Shown here in pieces: positions 46,264 through 54,443 of a stretch of DNA of 64,000 nt. The DNA comes from Collinsella sp. AM18-10 (GTDB taxonomy: Bacteria; Actinomycetota; Coriobacteriia; Coriobacteriales; Coriobacteriaceae), in the NCBI RefSeq assembly GCF_003471585.1, contig NZ_QRJO01000010.1, positions 6,326 to 70,325 on the forward strand, given 5' to 3'. How positions within the stretch are numbered: the first letter of the stretch is position 1; each line of letters begins with the position of its first letter. The notes under the pieces were generated by a model, which saw nothing but the letters and a program-made list of their open reading frames with translations, did not search any database and was not told the DNA's origin. Both the position numbers and the translations under genes were made by a program.

Positions 46264-47899
46264 GCTTAACCGCCGCTTGTTGGCTGCCGCGACGATAATC
46301 ATGGTCGCTATTCTGTCTTTCGCGATTGCCCCTGGGATGGCTCATGCTGCCGATACCGGTGCCATTACGGTGGACGGTACGGTTGCGACGCGGTATGACG
46401 CGTACCAGCTCTTTTCGGCGACCGTTGTCGACGACGCCGATACTGACCAAAAAATTGCAACTGACGTAACGTGGGCGAATGATGCCGTTCGCCAGGCCGT
46501 TCTTCCGGTGCTTCATGATGCGGGGCTTGATGGCTCGGCATCGACGGCGCAAGCGGCTGCCGAATGGATGAATGCTGACGGGCATATGACGACCGCGCTG
46601 ACGGCAAAGCTTGCCCGCGCGATTTGCAATGTCGGCGCAACTTCCGTGGGCCTTAACGCGAGCACGGCGGCCGAGCTGCCCTGCGGCTACTGGCTCATCG
46701 TCGCCGACGACGACGCCATCGCCCAGGGCGAGGCCGGCACCGCGCCGATCATGGCCCTGGTCGGCGGCAGCGCCGTCACCGTCAAGCCCAAGGCGGCGAC
46801 CCCCAAGGTTGCCAAGCATGTGCTGGAGGACAGCACCGCCGCATGGCAGAAGGCCGCCGACGCCACCGTGGGTGACGACCTGTACTGGCGCCTCTCGGCC
46901 GCGGTCCCGGCGGGGCTCACGGCCTACGACACCTATGCGGTGCGGTTCGTCGACACCATGAGCGCGGGGCTCGACCCCTCCAAGGCGGCCGCGAGCGTGC
47001 GCGTGTACGTGGCGGCGGGCGCGGACGGCGGCTTTGATGCGGTCGCATGTGAGGGCGGCAACGTCAGCTCGACGCCGGCTAAAGGGTGGACAGACATAAC
47101 TTCACGGTGCAAGGTCTCGGTCGAGGGCAATGCCTTCACCGTGCGTACCGGCGACCTCATCGCCGCGCTCGGCGGGGCCGACGCCTTCACCGCGGGCGCC
47201 CGCGTGGTCGCCGTGTACAATGCGCCGTTGGGGGCCAACTGCAATCGAGGTGCCACCAAGGGCAATCCCAACGAGGTCTACCTGCGTTACCCGCGATCTC
47301 CCCTCGCCGACCAGTCCGGCGATGCTGGATTTACCCGCACGCCGAGCGATGACGCGTGCGCCTACACCTGGGGACTCAGTCTGATCAAGCGCTCAAGCTC
47401 GGACGATAAACCGCTCGCGGGCGCCAAGCTGCGCATCATCGATGACCGCGGGCGCATTCTAACGACTGACGGCTCGTGGTCGACGGATGCCGCCGCGCAC
47501 GTCACCACGGGCGCGGACGGCCACGTGGAATTGACCGGTGTGGACGCGGGTGTCTACACCGTCGAAGAGGTCGCGGCTCCCAAGGGATACGCCGCCTTTG
47601 AAGGCAAACGTACGGTGACGGTTACGGCCGAGGGCCTGGACGTTAAACAGGTGACGGCCGCGAAGCCCAAGGTGACCGTGTCGGCCGAAAGCCCTCTGCG
47701 GGTTGATACCGCCGATGCCGGGACGGGTTCGATTGAGCTGTCGGTGCTCAACACCCCAAGCAAAGAAGCAAGTCGAGGCTTTATGCCCTCGACGGGAGAT
47801 AGAGCGTTGGTGCTGGTGGCGGCTTTGGCTGCCATCGGAGTGGCGGCTATTGTTGTCGCGCTCGTCATCAAGCGGGGAGGAGGTCGCCGTGAAAAATAA
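46256..47899 (+). CDS. isopeptide-forming fimbrial protein (pilin) with MPSTG sorting motif
   Basis: About 547 residues starting with GTG at 46256, which overlaps the preceding stop (GTGAGTAG). Signal peptide to about residue 33 (APGMAHA). A fimbrial D2-type isopeptide domain (WRLSAAVPAGLTAYDTYAVR, LRYPRSP) precedes a SpaA/Cna_B domain (LSLIKRSSSDDKPLAGAKLR, YTVEEVAAPKGYAAF). The sorting motif is FMPSTGD, a variant LPxTG with Met in position one, followed by a membrane helix and KRGGGRREK. Base composition shifts inside the gene: the section 46680-47260 is much GC-richer than the first 400 bases, suggesting a mosaic origin. Confidence 0.88.
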   Translation: MSRLNRRLLAAATIIMVAILSFAIAPGMAHAADTGAITVDGTVATRYDAYQLFSATVVDDADTDQKIATDVTWANDAVRQAVLPVLHDAGLDGSASTAQAAAEWMNADGHMTTALTAKLARAICNVGATSVGLNASTAAELPCGYWLIVADDDAIAQGEAGTAPIMALVGGSAVTVKPKAATPKVAKHVLEDSTAAWQKAADATVGDDLYWRLSAAVPAGLTAYDTYAVRFVDTMSAGLDPSKAAASVRVYVAAGADGGFDAVACEGGNVSSTPAKGWTDITSRCKVSVEGNAFTVRTGDLIAALGGADAFTAGARVVAVYNAPLGANCNRGATKGNPNEVYLRYPRSPLADQSGDAGFTRTPSDDACAYTWGLSLIKRSSSDDKPLAGAKLRIIDDRGRILTTDGSWSTDAAAHVTTGADGHVELTGVDAGVYTVEEVAAPKGYAAFEGKRTVTVTAEGLDVKQVTAAKPKVTVSAESPLRVDTADAGTGSIELSVLNTPSKEASRGFMPSTGDRALVLVAALAAIGVAAIVVALVIKRGGGRREK

Positions 47900-47903
47900 T
47901 TGT

Positions 47904-47912
47904 CCCCCCCCC
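47904..47912. repeat. poly-C tract (C9) between two pilin genes
   Basis: Nine consecutive C just after the stop of the MPSTG pilin and about 110 bp before the next pilin start. Homopolymers of this length are prone to slippage. Confidence 0.8.
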
Positions 47913-48023
47913 TTTGCTCAATGGCGTACTGCCTCCGTAGCGAGTGACGCGCAGGTCTACCGACCTGATGATCATTGGTTTTGAAAAAGTTACTAGAGAA
48001 CCCTCCAAGAAAGAGGACCAAAC

Positions 48024-49814
48024 ATGAAGGCAACCAAGAACATCGCACGCCTGGCAGTGACAGCAGGCCTCACAGCAGCGTTGAGCTTCGGCGGCGTCAT
48101 GGCCCCGGTGACCATGGCGTTTGCTGAGGTTGGGTCGACGGTCCCGGCCAACAGCATCAAGATCAGCCCCTCCAAGGGCAATGAAACCAACAAGTACAAG
48201 GCGTACCAGATTTTCAAGGCCAATGTTGTCGATGAAAAGGATGGCAAAGTCGTTTCGAATGTTGATTGGGCGAGTGGGAAGGCAGAGCAAGCGGTTCTCG
48301 GCTACCTTAAAACGGTGACCGGGTCCGGCATTACTGATAGCTCTACCGCACAGAATGTCGTCGATTATCTGTCCAAATGCACCTCTGGAACTGGCAGCAC
48401 AACTGCTATCACGAATGACAATCTGTTTAACGGATTGGCAAAGGAGGTCGAAAAGAGCGTGGATCAGACGAAGGGATCCTTTGGCGCTGGCGATGTTTTT
48501 ACGCCCACGGATGGCGAGGGCAACGTCTCGCAAGGATACTATCTCTTTGTGACCGATACGACCTCAATTGCCGGGGACGATACGAAGGATACCAGTACGG
48601 CCACCTCGCCGATTTTCGCCATTGTAGGCGCTCGAGGTGTTACGGTCGACGAGAAGACCAACATTCCTACAGTCAGCAAGGCTGTCATGGATGACAAGGA
48701 TCAATCTTGGGAAACAGGGGCCAAAGGCGACCCCAATAAGGCCGCTGACTCAGCTATGGACGATTGGGTCGATTATAAACTCGTCGGTACGGTTGCGAGT
48801 AATATCGACACCTATAGCGACTATAACTACCGCTTCACGGATAAACTGCCCAAGTCCATGACGCCCAAGTTCGTTGATGACAATGAGAATAATGTTCCGG
48901 ATGTCACGGTTAAGATCGGCAACCAGACCGTTAAGAATGATGACGAGCATGGCTACACTAAAAACTTCTCGAATACCAACGAGCTTACCGTTAACTTCAA
49001 GAATCTTAAGGATTGCGTTGACGCTAAAGGTGCCCCCATTACCGTCAACGCTGACTCGAAGGTGACCGTCGAGTACAAGGCCAAGCTCGACTCCTCCAAG
49101 ATTTTCGACAGTAATAATGTCATTAAGGATGAATTCGAGGGTCTCATCGGCAAAGCCCAGACTAATACGGTTAAGCTAACTTATTCTAACAATCCGCATA
49201 TCATTGATGGTGTTGGCACTACGGTTGTGCACCCTGCCTACGACTACACCTATGGCATCGATGTCACCAAGGTGGGCAGCGATGTGGATGGAAATGGTAA
49301 GCATCCTGCCCTCCGAAACGTCGAGTTCACTCTGCAGGAAGTTGTTAACGACAGCGTTCAAGAGCAATACATCGATGCTAAGGGCGTGAAGCACAGCAAA
49401 GATGAGAATGTCACGCTCAAGACGAACCAGGATGGCGAGATTAACGTCGTGGGTCTTGATGAAGGCACCTATATCCTTAAAGAGGTTAAGCCGGCGCCTG
49501 GCTACAATAACTCCGCTTCCAAAGGTGTCACGTTTACCATTGCCCGCGGGACGCTTAAGCAGGATGGCTCCGCAGTGACTCCCGACAAGGATTCTGCCAA
49601 CGTTACTGCTGCTGATGGTGTCATAAAGGCCGATTCTGCCGCCGTATCTACCGGCAAGCTCAGCTTTACCATTATCGACAAGAAGGGCTCTGGCCTCCCA
49701 CTCACCGGTCTTAATGGCGTGACCTTTACTTGGATCGCTGGTGGCGCGGTGCTGTGCATTGGCGTGGCGCATCTCATCCGTAGTCGTAAGCGCGACGACG
49801 GCTCTGAGGAGTAG
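48024..49814 (+). CDS. isopeptide-forming pilin, likely major shaft subunit (LPLTG)
   Basis: A 596-residue protein with good AAGAGGA binding site. Signal peptide to about residue 34 (VTMAFA). N-terminal pilin region (KYKAYQIFKANVVDEKDGKV), a fimbrial D2-type isopeptide domain (TPKF, DCVDAKGAPITVNADSKV), a SpaA/Cna_B domain with E-box (GTYILKEVKPAPGY), then LPLTG, a hydrophobic helix and RSRKRDDG. Size and domain order match backbone pilins such as SpaA/FimA types. AT-richer than the two upstream genes. A strong terminator follows; no sortase gene is next to it. Confidence 0.9.
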   Translation: MKATKNIARLAVTAGLTAALSFGGVMAPVTMAFAEVGSTVPANSIKISPSKGNETNKYKAYQIFKANVVDEKDGKVVSNVDWASGKAEQAVLGYLKTVTGSGITDSSTAQNVVDYLSKCTSGTGSTTAITNDNLFNGLAKEVEKSVDQTKGSFGAGDVFTPTDGEGNVSQGYYLFVTDTTSIAGDDTKDTSTATSPIFAIVGARGVTVDEKTNIPTVSKAVMDDKDQSWETGAKGDPNKAADSAMDDWVDYKLVGTVASNIDTYSDYNYRFTDKLPKSMTPKFVDDNENNVPDVTVKIGNQTVKNDDEHGYTKNFSNTNELTVNFKNLKDCVDAKGAPITVNADSKVTVEYKAKLDSSKIFDSNNVIKDEFEGLIGKAQTNTVKLTYSNNPHIIDGVGTTVVHPAYDYTYGIDVTKVGSDVDGNGKHPALRNVEFTLQEVVNDSVQEQYIDAKGVKHSKDENVTLKTNQDGEINVVGLDEGTYILKEVKPAPGYNNSASKGVTFTIARGTLKQDGSAVTPDKDSANVTAADGVIKADSAAVSTGKLSFTIIDKKGSGLPLTGLNGVTFTWIAGGAVLCIGVAHLIRSRKRDDGSEE

Positions 49815-49848
49815 TTGTTCGCCTCGACTATCAATACGAGACATGAAA

Positions 49849-49888
49849 AAGCGGGGCACCCGGTCGAATGTGATCGGGTGCCCCGCTT
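49849..49888. terminator. bidirectional terminator after the pilin gene
   Basis: Long stem AAGCGGGGCACCCG / CGGGTGCCCCGCTT, flanked by A5 on the left; serves the pilin transcript and the convergent minus-strand gene. Confidence 0.85.
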
Positions 49889-49896
49889 CGTTTGTT

Positions 49897-49955
49897 GGTG
49901 CAAAGTAACCTGACCCCTTTGCACCACCACAAAGGTGCCTGTCCCCTTTGTGGTG
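49897..49955. repeat. pair of hairpin repeats right of the pilus locus
   Basis: First hairpin GGTGCAAAG...CCTTTGCACC (49897-49925) is the inverted near-copy of 42167-42194. The second, CACCACAAAGG / CCTTTGTGGTG (49925-49955), shares the AAAGGGGACAGG core on the minus strand. Confidence 0.75.
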
Positions 49956-49963
49956 ATTGGCGG

Positions 49964-51109
49964 CTAAGCGGTGGGGAGTCCTGGCGTGTTGGAGGTTTGC
50001 TGCGGCTTGAGGTGGGCGTTGCGCCAGATGATTTGGATGATGTAGCCGAGTGCAAAGACGAAGGCCACGCCGCTGATGAAATCGCCTACGAGGGGGATTG
50101 CCGTAAGCGCGCCTGCGATCACGCCGCCGGCGGCTGCCATGGCGTAGCGGTTCTGGTTGTGTCCGACCATGCGGGCAATCGCGCACCCCGCAAAGGCGCT
50201 CGACACCAACGTGATGCCGATAACGCCGCACAAGAGGGTTCCGGCAAGCGGCAGGCCAGCGATTGAGATAATTAGCAGTAGGACGGCGGGGACGATAGCA
50301 ATCGTGCCCAGAAGGCCGCTCACCCACAGGGGCGTGGGGCGCTGGTGGAGCATTCCGGCGGCGCTGGCGGTCGCGCGCGGAAAGACGAGCTCGAGCAGCA
50401 GAGCGACAAAGCAGGTCGAGAGCGCCGCGGCGACGATGCCGCCGATGACATCGTTAACAGTGGAAGTATCCTCGTTCTCGGTGCGGTCGATCTTGAGCGC
50501 GCCGACCTCGGCTCCCGCAGCGCGCTCGGGGTCCTCGGAGACGTGCGCGTTCACGGTGCCGGTGATGTGGGCGTTTTTGCCCAGGATGAGCTTGTCGGCC
50601 CAAACCTCAACATCGCCCTCGACGGTGCCATCGATGGTCACCGTATCGCCCGCAAGCGCTGCCGACTTGGTAGAGCCGCGCAGGGCAACCGTCTCGCCTA
50701 TCGCATAGAAACAGTTGGCAGTGCTGTCGGAATTGAGCACGACATGCTGGCCGGCAACGGTCACGCTGCCATCAACCGTAGTCTTGGCAATGTCGATGGT
50801 GCGCGCCGCCAAGCGGACGGCGCCGCCCACCGTGCAGTCGCGGATGGAGAGGCTCTCGCCTGCTGCAATTATGTCGCGGCCGATGGACGCATCGTCCAAG
50901 TTGAGGGCCTGACCTGCCCAGTACAGGTCACCTTCGACGCCGGACGAATTGGCGTCATTGTCGGTCGCAAGTACGTTGCCTGCGGTGTCTGTGCCGGCGA
51001 ACGACGCCGTGGGAAGCGCGGTGATCGCCAGCGCGATGAGTGCGAATAGGATGGTGATGCGGCCCCACGCTTTACAGCGCTGGGTCGACGGGAATTGATT
51101 GCGGGGCAT
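49964..51109 (-). CDS. polymer-forming (bactofilin-like beta-helix) membrane protein
   Basis: About 381 residues from the ATG at 51109 (AAGGATT upstream). A signal-like N-terminal helix (ITILFALIALAITALP) is followed by a right-handed beta-helix-like region of short repeated turns (LNLDDASIGRDIIAAGESLS, VTIDGTVEGDVEVWADKLIL) similar to polymer-forming/bactofilin domains. The C-terminal half has about four membrane helices (VSGLLGTIAIVPAVLLLIIS, FISGVAFVFALGYIIQIIW). The exported polymer-like domain suggests a structural or envelope-associated role; function unknown. Confidence 0.82.
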   Translation of the reverse strand: MPRNQFPSTQRCKAWGRITILFALIALAITALPTASFAGTDTAGNVLATDNDANSSGVEGDLYWAGQALNLDDASIGRDIIAAGESLSIRDCTVGGAVRLAARTIDIAKTTVDGSVTVAGQHVVLNSDSTANCFYAIGETVALRGSTKSAALAGDTVTIDGTVEGDVEVWADKLILGKNAHITGTVNAHVSEDPERAAGAEVGALKIDRTENEDTSTVNDVIGGIVAAALSTCFVALLLELVFPRATASAAGMLHQRPTPLWVSGLLGTIAIVPAVLLLIISIAGLPLAGTLLCGVIGITLVSSAFAGCAIARMVGHNQNRYAMAAAGGVIAGALTAIPLVGDFISGVAFVFALGYIIQIIWRNAHLKPQQTSNTPGLPTA

Positions 51110-51215
51110 AGTGAATCCTTCGTTAGATGCTCGATATGCATCTAACAGGGTACCCAACGCGTGGGCGCTCTAAAAGAACCTCTCGGTTGTATTTCGAAGG
51201 ATGAGCCCGCGCAAT

Positions 51216-51905
51216 CTACTTTTTGCGGTGCAAAAAGCGCGCGATGTCCTCTTCGGTGGGGCTTTTGATGTCAAAGCGCAGCGAGAGCCAGCGCAGACCC
51301 ATGGTCACGACAACGCATACGACCAGCGCGGCGACATTGCTCATGATGCCGCTCATAACGAGACACACATAGCTTGTCGATCCGGCGATGGCGGCGATGG
51401 CGTAAAAGTTAGTACGTTGGAAAATGCCCGGAACCACGCCCATAAAGCCGTCGCGCAACATGCCACCGCCCACCGCGGTGAAAAAGCCCATCATGATGCA
51501 CACCGCCGGCGCAAAGCCGTAGACCAGCGCCTTGTCTGCTCCAGTGGCGGCGTAGATGCCGACCGAGATGATGTCGAGCAGGGGAATGAGTTTTTCGGGC
51601 TTGTCGACGATTGCCGGGAAAATATAGATGATGGCTGCCGTGGCAATGGAAAGCGGCAGCGCCATTGGCTGGTTGAGGATGTAGACGTTGCCCACCTGCA
51701 GCGTCATGTCGCGTAAAAGACCGCCGCCCAAGCCACAGACCACGGCGAGCGCAACTGCACCCACCAGGTCGAGTTTGTGCTCGCGCGCGACCAACACGCC
51801 CGAGATTGAAGCCGCGACGACGGCGAACATTTCGAGCCAAAACGGGATGGCGACCATGGCATCCGTGGCGTGTGAGGTAACGGTCATAGCGGCGACGACG
51901 GGCAA
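51216..51905 (-). CDS. TRIC-type / UPF0126 (YadS-YicG) membrane protein
   Basis: A 229-residue membrane protein with about seven helices in two similar halves, each with a Gly-rich repeat (VCGLGGGLLRDMTL and TAVGGGMLRDGFMGVVPGI). This is the hallmark of the UPF0126 family, related to trimeric intracellular cation channels; transport of glycine-like or cationic substrates has been proposed for some members. The TTG at 51905 has AGAAGGA at proper distance; an ATG six codons downstream lacks a site. Confidence 0.88.
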   Translation of the reverse strand: MPVVAAMTVTSHATDAMVAIPFWLEMFAVVAASISGVLVAREHKLDLVGAVALAVVCGLGGGLLRDMTLQVGNVYILNQPMALPLSIATAAIIYIFPAIVDKPEKLIPLLDIISVGIYAATGADKALVYGFAPAVCIMMGFFTAVGGGMLRDGFMGVVPGIFQRTNFYAIAAIAGSTSYVCLVMSGIMSNVAALVVCVVVTMGLRWLSLRFDIKSPTEEDIARFLHRKK

Positions 51906-52035
51906 GATGGGGTCCTTCTGATTGCGAGTTTAGACAATGCCCGTACATAGTACATGGTTGACGGGTCTGGCGACCCTATTGCTCGGTAAACGGTCGGGAC
52001 TGGATGCGGGCGTGGCGTTACTGGAATGCCAGGGA

Positions 52036-52118
52036 TCCAAAACATGTACGTCACCCTCCAAAAACGACATTTTTCGACATCTTTGGAGGATGACGTACAT
52101 GTTTGGATTGAGCTCACA
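52036..52118. repeat. ~80-bp palindromic element, left copy
   Basis: Nested inverted repeats: TCCAAAACATGTACGTCA pairs with TGACGTACATGTTTGGA, and inner CCTCCAAA with TTTGGAGG. The centre holds two direct CGACAT hexamers. The inner flank (TTGGATTGAGCTCAC) matches the right copy in inverted orientation. Confidence 0.88.
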
Positions 52119-52209
52119 GCATGAGTGAGTTGATTTACTCACATCCGGTATATTTCCCCACTTCAACGGACATAAGAGTTGGATACTGGCTCAGAGCGAG
52201 AGGCCCTCA

Positions 52210-53217
52210 ATGGATACCCCTGTTCTCATTTCGCATAAAACCGCATGGCTTGTCCATCATGCACCCCAGAATTTGGTTCAGTCTCTTGCGCGGCACGACT
52301 ACCAGATAGGCGCACAAGGCATCTCCACCCAGCAACGTGTTGCGCGCATACGACAGGCCCTTACCGACTGCGGCATTCCGTCCGATATGCTTAAGACTAT
52401 CGATATCGCGGTCGTATTCGAATTTGAGCGAATTCGTACCAAAGGCGTCGTCTGCCACATTCTTGGACAAAATCTTCCCTACGAGCATATTAACGAGTTG
52501 ACGCCCGGAATCTTCATCACCGACGAAGCCTTCACCTTCGTGCTCGCTGCCGAGTGGATGGATAGGATCGAATATCTCGAATATGGCTATGAAGTTTGCG
52601 GCGATTATCGCATGAGGCTCAATCCCGCCGACCCTTATACCGAGCAACCAGCCACCACCTCCAAGGATGAAATAATCGAACTGCTCGATCGGCATCCCGG
52701 CAAACCCGGTGCCACACGTGCACGGCTCGCGCTCAGGCACATCTACGATTGCTCGGCCTCGCCTATGGAGACCGCTTCGGCAATCGCCCTCTCGCTCCCA
52801 ACAAGCGAAGGCGGCGTTGGCATCCGAGGTATCGAACTCAACAAACCGCTCGAGATCCCTCAACGTCTCTGGCATTGCGCCAAAGCTCGAACACTCAAAA
52901 TCGATGCGCTCGTTACCTACAAGCGCAGGGAGCTCGGTATCGAATATAAGGGCGGCTTTCACGATGAGTTCGAACGCAAAGGAGCAGATGCGGAGCGAGA
53001 GGCCGTTCTCTCCCAAATGGGATATCGAATCGTTACGCTCACTTCGGCTCAGTTCGGCAGCCAGCTCGCCTTTCACCGCGCCATGAACAACATTCGCGAA
53101 GCACTCGACATGCCTCGCTGTACCGATACCGGGCACCAGCGAGAGCAAAACGAACTACGCAAGGCGCTTATCCGCAACTGGAAAAGCATGCGAGACGAAG
53201 AGGTGCCTTCCGAATAG
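52210..53217 (+). CDS. protein with C-terminal PD-(D/E)XK-like nuclease domain, between inverted palindromic elements
   Basis: A 335-residue cytoplasmic protein. The C-terminal third looks like a restriction-endonuclease/Vsr/DUF559-type fold: Asp232 in LKIDALVTY, Glu245-x-Lys247 in LGIEYKGGFHDEF, then ADAEREAVLSQMGYRIVTLT, a typical helix-strand ending of that fold. The N-terminal two thirds are not recognised and resemble proteins with an AbiEi-like start only vaguely. Start ATG 52210 with GAGAGG upstream. The gene stands alone between inverted copies of an ~80-bp palindromic element, which suggests an independently acquired unit. A role in defence or DNA processing is inference only. Confidence 0.75.
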   Translation: MDTPVLISHKTAWLVHHAPQNLVQSLARHDYQIGAQGISTQQRVARIRQALTDCGIPSDMLKTIDIAVVFEFERIRTKGVVCHILGQNLPYEHINELTPGIFITDEAFTFVLAAEWMDRIEYLEYGYEVCGDYRMRLNPADPYTEQPATTSKDEIIELLDRHPGKPGATRARLALRHIYDCSASPMETASAIALSLPTSEGGVGIRGIELNKPLEIPQRLWHCAKARTLKIDALVTYKRRELGIEYKGGFHDEFERKGADAEREAVLSQMGYRIVTLTSAQFGSQLAFHRAMNNIREALDMPRCTDTGHQREQNELRKALIRNWKSMRDEEVPSE

Positions 53218-53228
53218 TGCCACTCCCG

Positions 53229-53309
53229 TGAGCTCAATCCAAACGTGTACGTCAGCCTCCAAAGATGTCGAAATATGTCGGTTTTGGAGGCTGACGTACA
53301 CGTTTGGGG
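53229..53309. repeat. ~80-bp palindromic element, right copy (inverted)
   Basis: Same architecture as 52036-52118 in reverse orientation: TCCAAACGTGTACGTCA / TGACGTACACGTTTGGG with inner CCTCCAAA / TTTGGAGG and two ATGTCG hexamers at the centre. Several arm positions changed on both sides together (for example CATG to CGTG with CATG to CACG), so base-pairing is conserved. Confidence 0.88.
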
Positions 53310-53337
53310 AAGCGTGGGATCGAGACGTATCTCGATA

Positions 53338-53366
53338 ACAAAAAAGCTCCCGTTGTTGGGAGCTTT
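53338..53366 (-). terminator. terminator of tRNA-Ser(CGA)
   Basis: Stem AAAGCTCCC / GGGAGCTTT followed by a T-run on the minus strand. Confidence 0.88.
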
Positions 53367-53377
53367 CTCAACCAAAA

Positions 53378-53468
53378 TGGCGGAGGAGGAGGGATTCGAA
53401 CCCTCGTGACCTTATACAGGCCAAACGGTTTTCGAGACCGCCGCATTCAACCACTCTGCCACCCCTCC
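53378..53468 (-). tRNA. tRNA-Ser(CGA)
   Basis: 91-nt minus-strand class II tRNA: GGAGGGG acceptor, anticodon loop CTCGAAA with anticodon CGA (codon UCG), long variable arm, T-arm GAGGGTTCGAATCCCTC, discriminator G and encoded CCA. Confidence 0.95.
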
Positions 53469-53477
53469 GCGTGGGGT

Positions 53478-53508
53478 AAAAACAAAGCAGGCTCAAAGGC
53501 CTGCTTTG
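53478..53508 (-). terminator. terminator between the two tRNA-Ser genes
   Basis: Stem CAAAGCAGGC / GCCTGCTTTG (53483-53508) followed on the minus strand by T5. Confidence 0.85.
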
Positions 53509-53516
53509 GAATTAAC

Positions 53517-53607
53517 TGGCGGAGAGTCAGGGATTTGAACCCTGGAGACGCTTTTGACGCCTACACGATTTCCAATCGTGCTCCTTCGGCCACTCGGACA
53601 ACTCTCC
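53517..53607 (-). tRNA. tRNA-Ser(GGA)
   Basis: 91-nt minus-strand class II tRNA: acceptor GGAGAGT, anticodon stem-loop CACGA-TTGGAAA-TCGTG with anticodon GGA, long variable arm, T-arm CAGGGTTCAAATCCCTG, encoded CCA. Confidence 0.95.
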
Positions 53608-53623
53608 GTTAAATGCGAAAGTC

Positions 53624-53651
53624 AGTATACACGAGGAATCGCAAAGTGCAA
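53624..53651 (-). promoter_or_regulatory. promoter of tRNA-Ser(GGA)
   Basis: On the minus strand, -35 TTGCAC (53646-53651) and -10 TATACT (53624-53629), 16 bp apart, ending 16 bp before the tRNA 5' end. Confidence 0.7.
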
Positions 53652-54101
53652 ACAGAAAACTTGGCATTTTTTGAAACGCTTGGCTTCGTGACGGGATCTA
53701 GGAGGCCAAAAACGGGCTCTGACCAGCATGGCAGCATGCAGCAAATTGTTCAAAATAGGTATTTATAAACGACGTGGCAGCAATTTTAAAAATCTTTGAA
53801 CGGTGTTGTGAGCCACTGGTATGCATTTTGCGACCACAGCCTTGCAATTGCTGACCTGCAGTTTGATTTGGTTTGTCCCCGTGGCGCCGTATCTTGTCCA
53901 CAGATCCGTCAAGCATTTGGTCAGCATTTGGTTGGAAGACGCATGAAGTGCCGTGTGAGTATGGACATATGTGGAGGTCATGAGGTTGTAGCTGCATATT
54001 CTTGCAGCCTGGGAGGTTGAAAGATATTATTACCAAGTCTTTTCCTGCTTCAGGCGCACCTTCACGACCTGAAGCCACATTTGCCCAGAGGAGGTGACAA
54101 T
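53652..54101. other. intergenic leader region before rpsF
   Basis: No gene is convincing in this 450-bp gap; a 126-codon minus-strand frame lacks a binding site and recognisable features. A possible rpsF-operon promoter is TTGAAC (53796) with TATGCA (53820) at 18-bp spacing. One TTGTCCACA (53892-53900) matches an actinobacterial DnaA box but is isolated. AGAGGAGGTG precedes rpsF. Confidence 0.45.
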
Positions 54102-54395
54102 ATGAAGGCTTATGAACTGCTGTTCTTTGTTGACCCGTCGCTCGACCCCGAGACTCGTCTCGCTGTTATGAAGCGTATCGATACCACGATCGCTGAGGGC
54201 GCTGGCAAGGTCGACTCCGTTGACGAGTGGGGCAAGCGCAAGCTCGCCTACGAGATCAACGACCTCACCGATGGTGACTACACCCTCATCAACTTCCACG
54301 CAGATCCTACCCAGATCGCCGAGCTTGATCGCGTCCTGCGCATCACCGACGCTGTGGTCCGCCACATGATCGTCCGTCGCGACGACCAGGAGTAA
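54102..54395 (+). CDS. rpsF: 30S ribosomal protein S6
   Basis: 97-residue platform protein that binds with S18. Begins MKAYELLFFVDPSLDPE; GKRKLAYEINDLTDGDYTLI and ITDAVVRHMIVRRDD are typical. Start at 54102 with a strong GAGGAGGTG; first gene of rpsF-ssb-rpsR-rplI. Confidence 0.97.
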   Translation: MKAYELLFFVDPSLDPETRLAVMKRIDTTIAEGAGKVDSVDEWGKRKLAYEINDLTDGDYTLINFHADPTQIAELDRVLRITDAVVRHMIVRRDDQE

Positions 54396-54443
54396 GACTG
54401 TCGTTTTGGACTGGGCTTGTGCCCCAAGAGGAAGTAGTGAGTT

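Noticed and set aside
53892..53900. TTGTCCACA as an additional DnaA box
   Set aside because: A single isolated 9-mer far from the origin; expected by chance at low frequency and without neighbours.
53698..54078. A minus-strand 126-codon frame in the gap before rpsF
   Set aside because: No ribosome binding site, no domain, atypical composition; more likely an untranslated leader region.
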